A stretch of DNA of 64,000 nucleotides from Methylobacterium sp. J-026 (GTDB lineage Bacteria > Pseudomonadota > Alphaproteobacteria > Rhizobiales > Beijerinckiaceae). The stretch's first letter is position 1. The number at the start of each line of letters is the position of its first letter. Under the pieces are notes generated by a model. That model made no database searches, was not told the origin of the DNA, and worked only from the letters and a program-made list of their open reading frames with translations. Below are positions 62,807 to 64,000 of this stretch, piece by piece. The stretch is taken from NCBI RefSeq assembly GCF_022829585.1, contig NZ_JAKSYC010000138.1:1-64000 (forward strand), written 5' to 3'. The translations under genes and the position numbers were made by a program.

Positions 62807-64000
62807 TCAGGAACGTTCGGCGGCGAGGAGACGCGACAGGCTCGCCTCCATGGCGGAGGCCACCGCGGCGATGGACAGCCGCGCGCGGATGCGCGCCCGG
62901 GCAGCGGCACCGATCCGCGCCGCATCCCCGCTCGCCACGGCCCGGGCGGCGTCGGTGAGCGCCCGGGCGAGGTCGGCCTCGTCCACTTGGCCCCACTCGG
63001 CGCCGCGCAGGTACGGACCGTAGGTCCGGTCCAGGGCGGCGATCTCGGCCTTCACGGGGAAGCCGCAGGTCGCGTCGAGGAAGTCGCGGCTGCCGCCGTA
63101 ATCGGTGGCGACCACGACTTTGCCCATCTCCATCGCCTCGGCGATCGTCAGGCCGAACCCCTCGGACGAGTGCGACGAGGCGTAGACCGCGCAGAGTTCG
63201 AACAGGGCGCCGAGTTCGTTCTGGGAGAGGGGCTGGTCGATCACCACCACGTCCCCGGTCCTGCCCACGAGGTCGAGGAGCTTCCTGCCCTCCTCGGGCA
63301 GGTCGAAGACGTGCTTGGTCTTGAGCACGAGCTGCCAGCCCGCCTGCCCCAGCCCGGCCGCCCGGAAGGCCCGGATCAGGGCATGCGGGTTCTTGCGGGC
63401 GAGGTAACTCGATCCGTCGAAGGCGTAGAGGATGACCTTCTTGGTGGCATCGATGGCGAAGGCCTTGCGCAGGTTGGACTTGGCGGCGGCGCTGGCCGGC
63501 TCGCCGGCCTCGTTCTCGACCACGTAGGGGACGACATCGACCGGGATGTCGGTGATCTGCCGGAAGATCGCCGCGCAAAATTCCGTGGGCGCCCAGATCG
63601 CGTCGAGCCCGTCCACGGTGGGGAGCCAGCCCCCGGGCACGTGGGAGGTTTCCCAGACGAACAGCCCGACCTTCAGCCGCGCCTGCGCGGCGATGGCCTG
63701 CTGCCGGTCGCTCATCAGGGAATGCCAGCTGTCGCCGTTGAAATGCACCAGGGCGACGTCGGCCGGGCCCGAGAAGGTCCGGGCCTGCCAGGCCGGCGCC
63801 ACCCGGGCGTGGACGTGGAACGGCCGCTCCATCGGGTGGACGTTCAGGGCGAAGGGGGCCCGGTGCAGAGCGCGGGCGTAGCTGCGGGCCGCGACGCCGA
63901 GCCCGTTGGCGTAGTTCATCGGCGAGACGAAGGCGACGCGCAGGGGCCGGTCCGGCGCCTGGGGGCTGCGCAGGTCGGCCCAGATCTTCGCGCCCGGATA
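62807..64000 (-). CDS. Glycosyltransferase family 1 protein, cut by window edge
   Basis: GT-B fold glycosyltransferase; 398 codons lie in the window and the frame is open past base 64000. RVAFVSPMNYANGLGVAARSYARAL near the window edge is the first strand and substrate loop of such enzymes, so little of the N-terminal domain is missing, but more sequence (possibly another domain) lies beyond. The C-terminal domain has VILYAFDGSSYLARKNPHALIRAF and the donor-binding SHSSEGFGLTIAEAMEMGKVVVATDYGG, with the E-x7-E arrangement. An ATG at 63919 exists but would discard conserved residues. Likely acts with the downstream GT2 in glycan assembly. Confidence 0.88.
   Translation of the reverse strand, partial: YPGAKIWADLRSPQAPDRPLRVAFVSPMNYANGLGVAARSYARALHRAPFALNVHPMERPFHVHARVAPAWQARTFSGPADVALVHFNGDSWHSLMSDRQQAIAAQARLKVGLFVWETSHVPGGWLPTVDGLDAIWAPTEFCAAIFRQITDIPVDVVPYVVENEAGEPASAAAKSNLRKAFAIDATKKVILYAFDGSSYLARKNPHALIRAFRAAGLGQAGWQLVLKTKHVFDLPEEGRKLLDLVGRTGDVVVIDQPLSQNELGALFELCAVYASSHSSEGFGLTIAEAMEMGKVVVATDYGGSRDFLDATCGFPVKAEIAALDRTYGPYLRGAEWGQVDEADLARALTDAARAVASGDAARIGAAARARIRARLSIAAVASAMEASLSRLLAAERS

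Overview
The window is high-GC alphaproteobacterial chromosome, most likely Methylobacterium or Methylorubrum. This rests on a C4-type 5-aminolevulinate synthase, a lanmodulin homologue with four EF-hand loops, a DUF6894-type small protein, the rpmH-rnpA-yidC-engB and ffh-chorismate mutase-rpsP-rimM orders, and uniformly GC-rich codon use. The assignment is by recognition, not by database search. No tRNA, rRNA, CRISPR array, insertion sequence or prophage was found.

Layout. 0.2-1.5 kb: DUF2244 protein and endonuclease III. 1.5-13.5 kb: an accessory-looking, partly AT-richer block read almost entirely rightwards. It holds a FecI-type sigma factor, FecR-type anti-sigma, TonB, ExbB, ExbD, two M16 peptidase halves, a TonB-dependent receptor with an STN signalling domain, and a YddA/SbmA-type ABC transporter. 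13.8-18.2 kb: purC and two large family 2 glycosyltransferases. 18.2-20.8 kb: small envelope proteins (including IalB) and a YgjP-type metallopeptidase. 20.9-22.6 kb: a mini Flp/Tad pilus group. 22.7-25.4 kb: an RraA-family protein, a D-tartrate dehydratase-like enolase and a phosphatase. 25.3-34 kb: housekeeping genes (engB, yidC, rnpA, rpmH, apt, suhB, hemA, murA). 34-37 kb: an EmrAB-type efflux pair. 37-42 kb: HdeD-like protein, a PBP1A with an odd C-terminal domain, and small proteins. 42-47.4 kb: lanmodulin homologue, orphan peptide-binding protein, metallo-beta-lactamase-fold hydrolase, Rieske oxygenase. 47.4-47.7 kb: a tiny ORF with an extreme Shine-Dalgarno sequence. 48.5-54.2 kb: ffh, chorismate mutase, rpsP, rimM, trmD, with two opposite-strand genes wedged in. 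54.5-64 kb: serC, a hicB antitoxin with a dead hicA, glnK-amtB, tesB, a UbiH-like monooxygenase, and two glycosyltransferases, the last cut by the window edge.

The block at 1.9-13.5 kb is the best candidate for an interesting system. A TonB-dependent receptor, its TonB motor, M16 peptidases and a YddA-like ABC transporter is the gene set of the Pectobacterium Fus (ferredoxin import and proteolysis) system and of E. coli yddAB-pqqL. Here it also carries its own cell-surface signalling pair, and the peptidase is split in two. The variant lanmodulin and the PBP1A with a decayed nuclease-like tail are the other standout items.

Two genes, the second M16 half and the 626-residue glycosyltransferase, lack a usable in-frame start although coding-like sequence continues upstream. 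Single-base deletions, real or from sequencing, would explain both.
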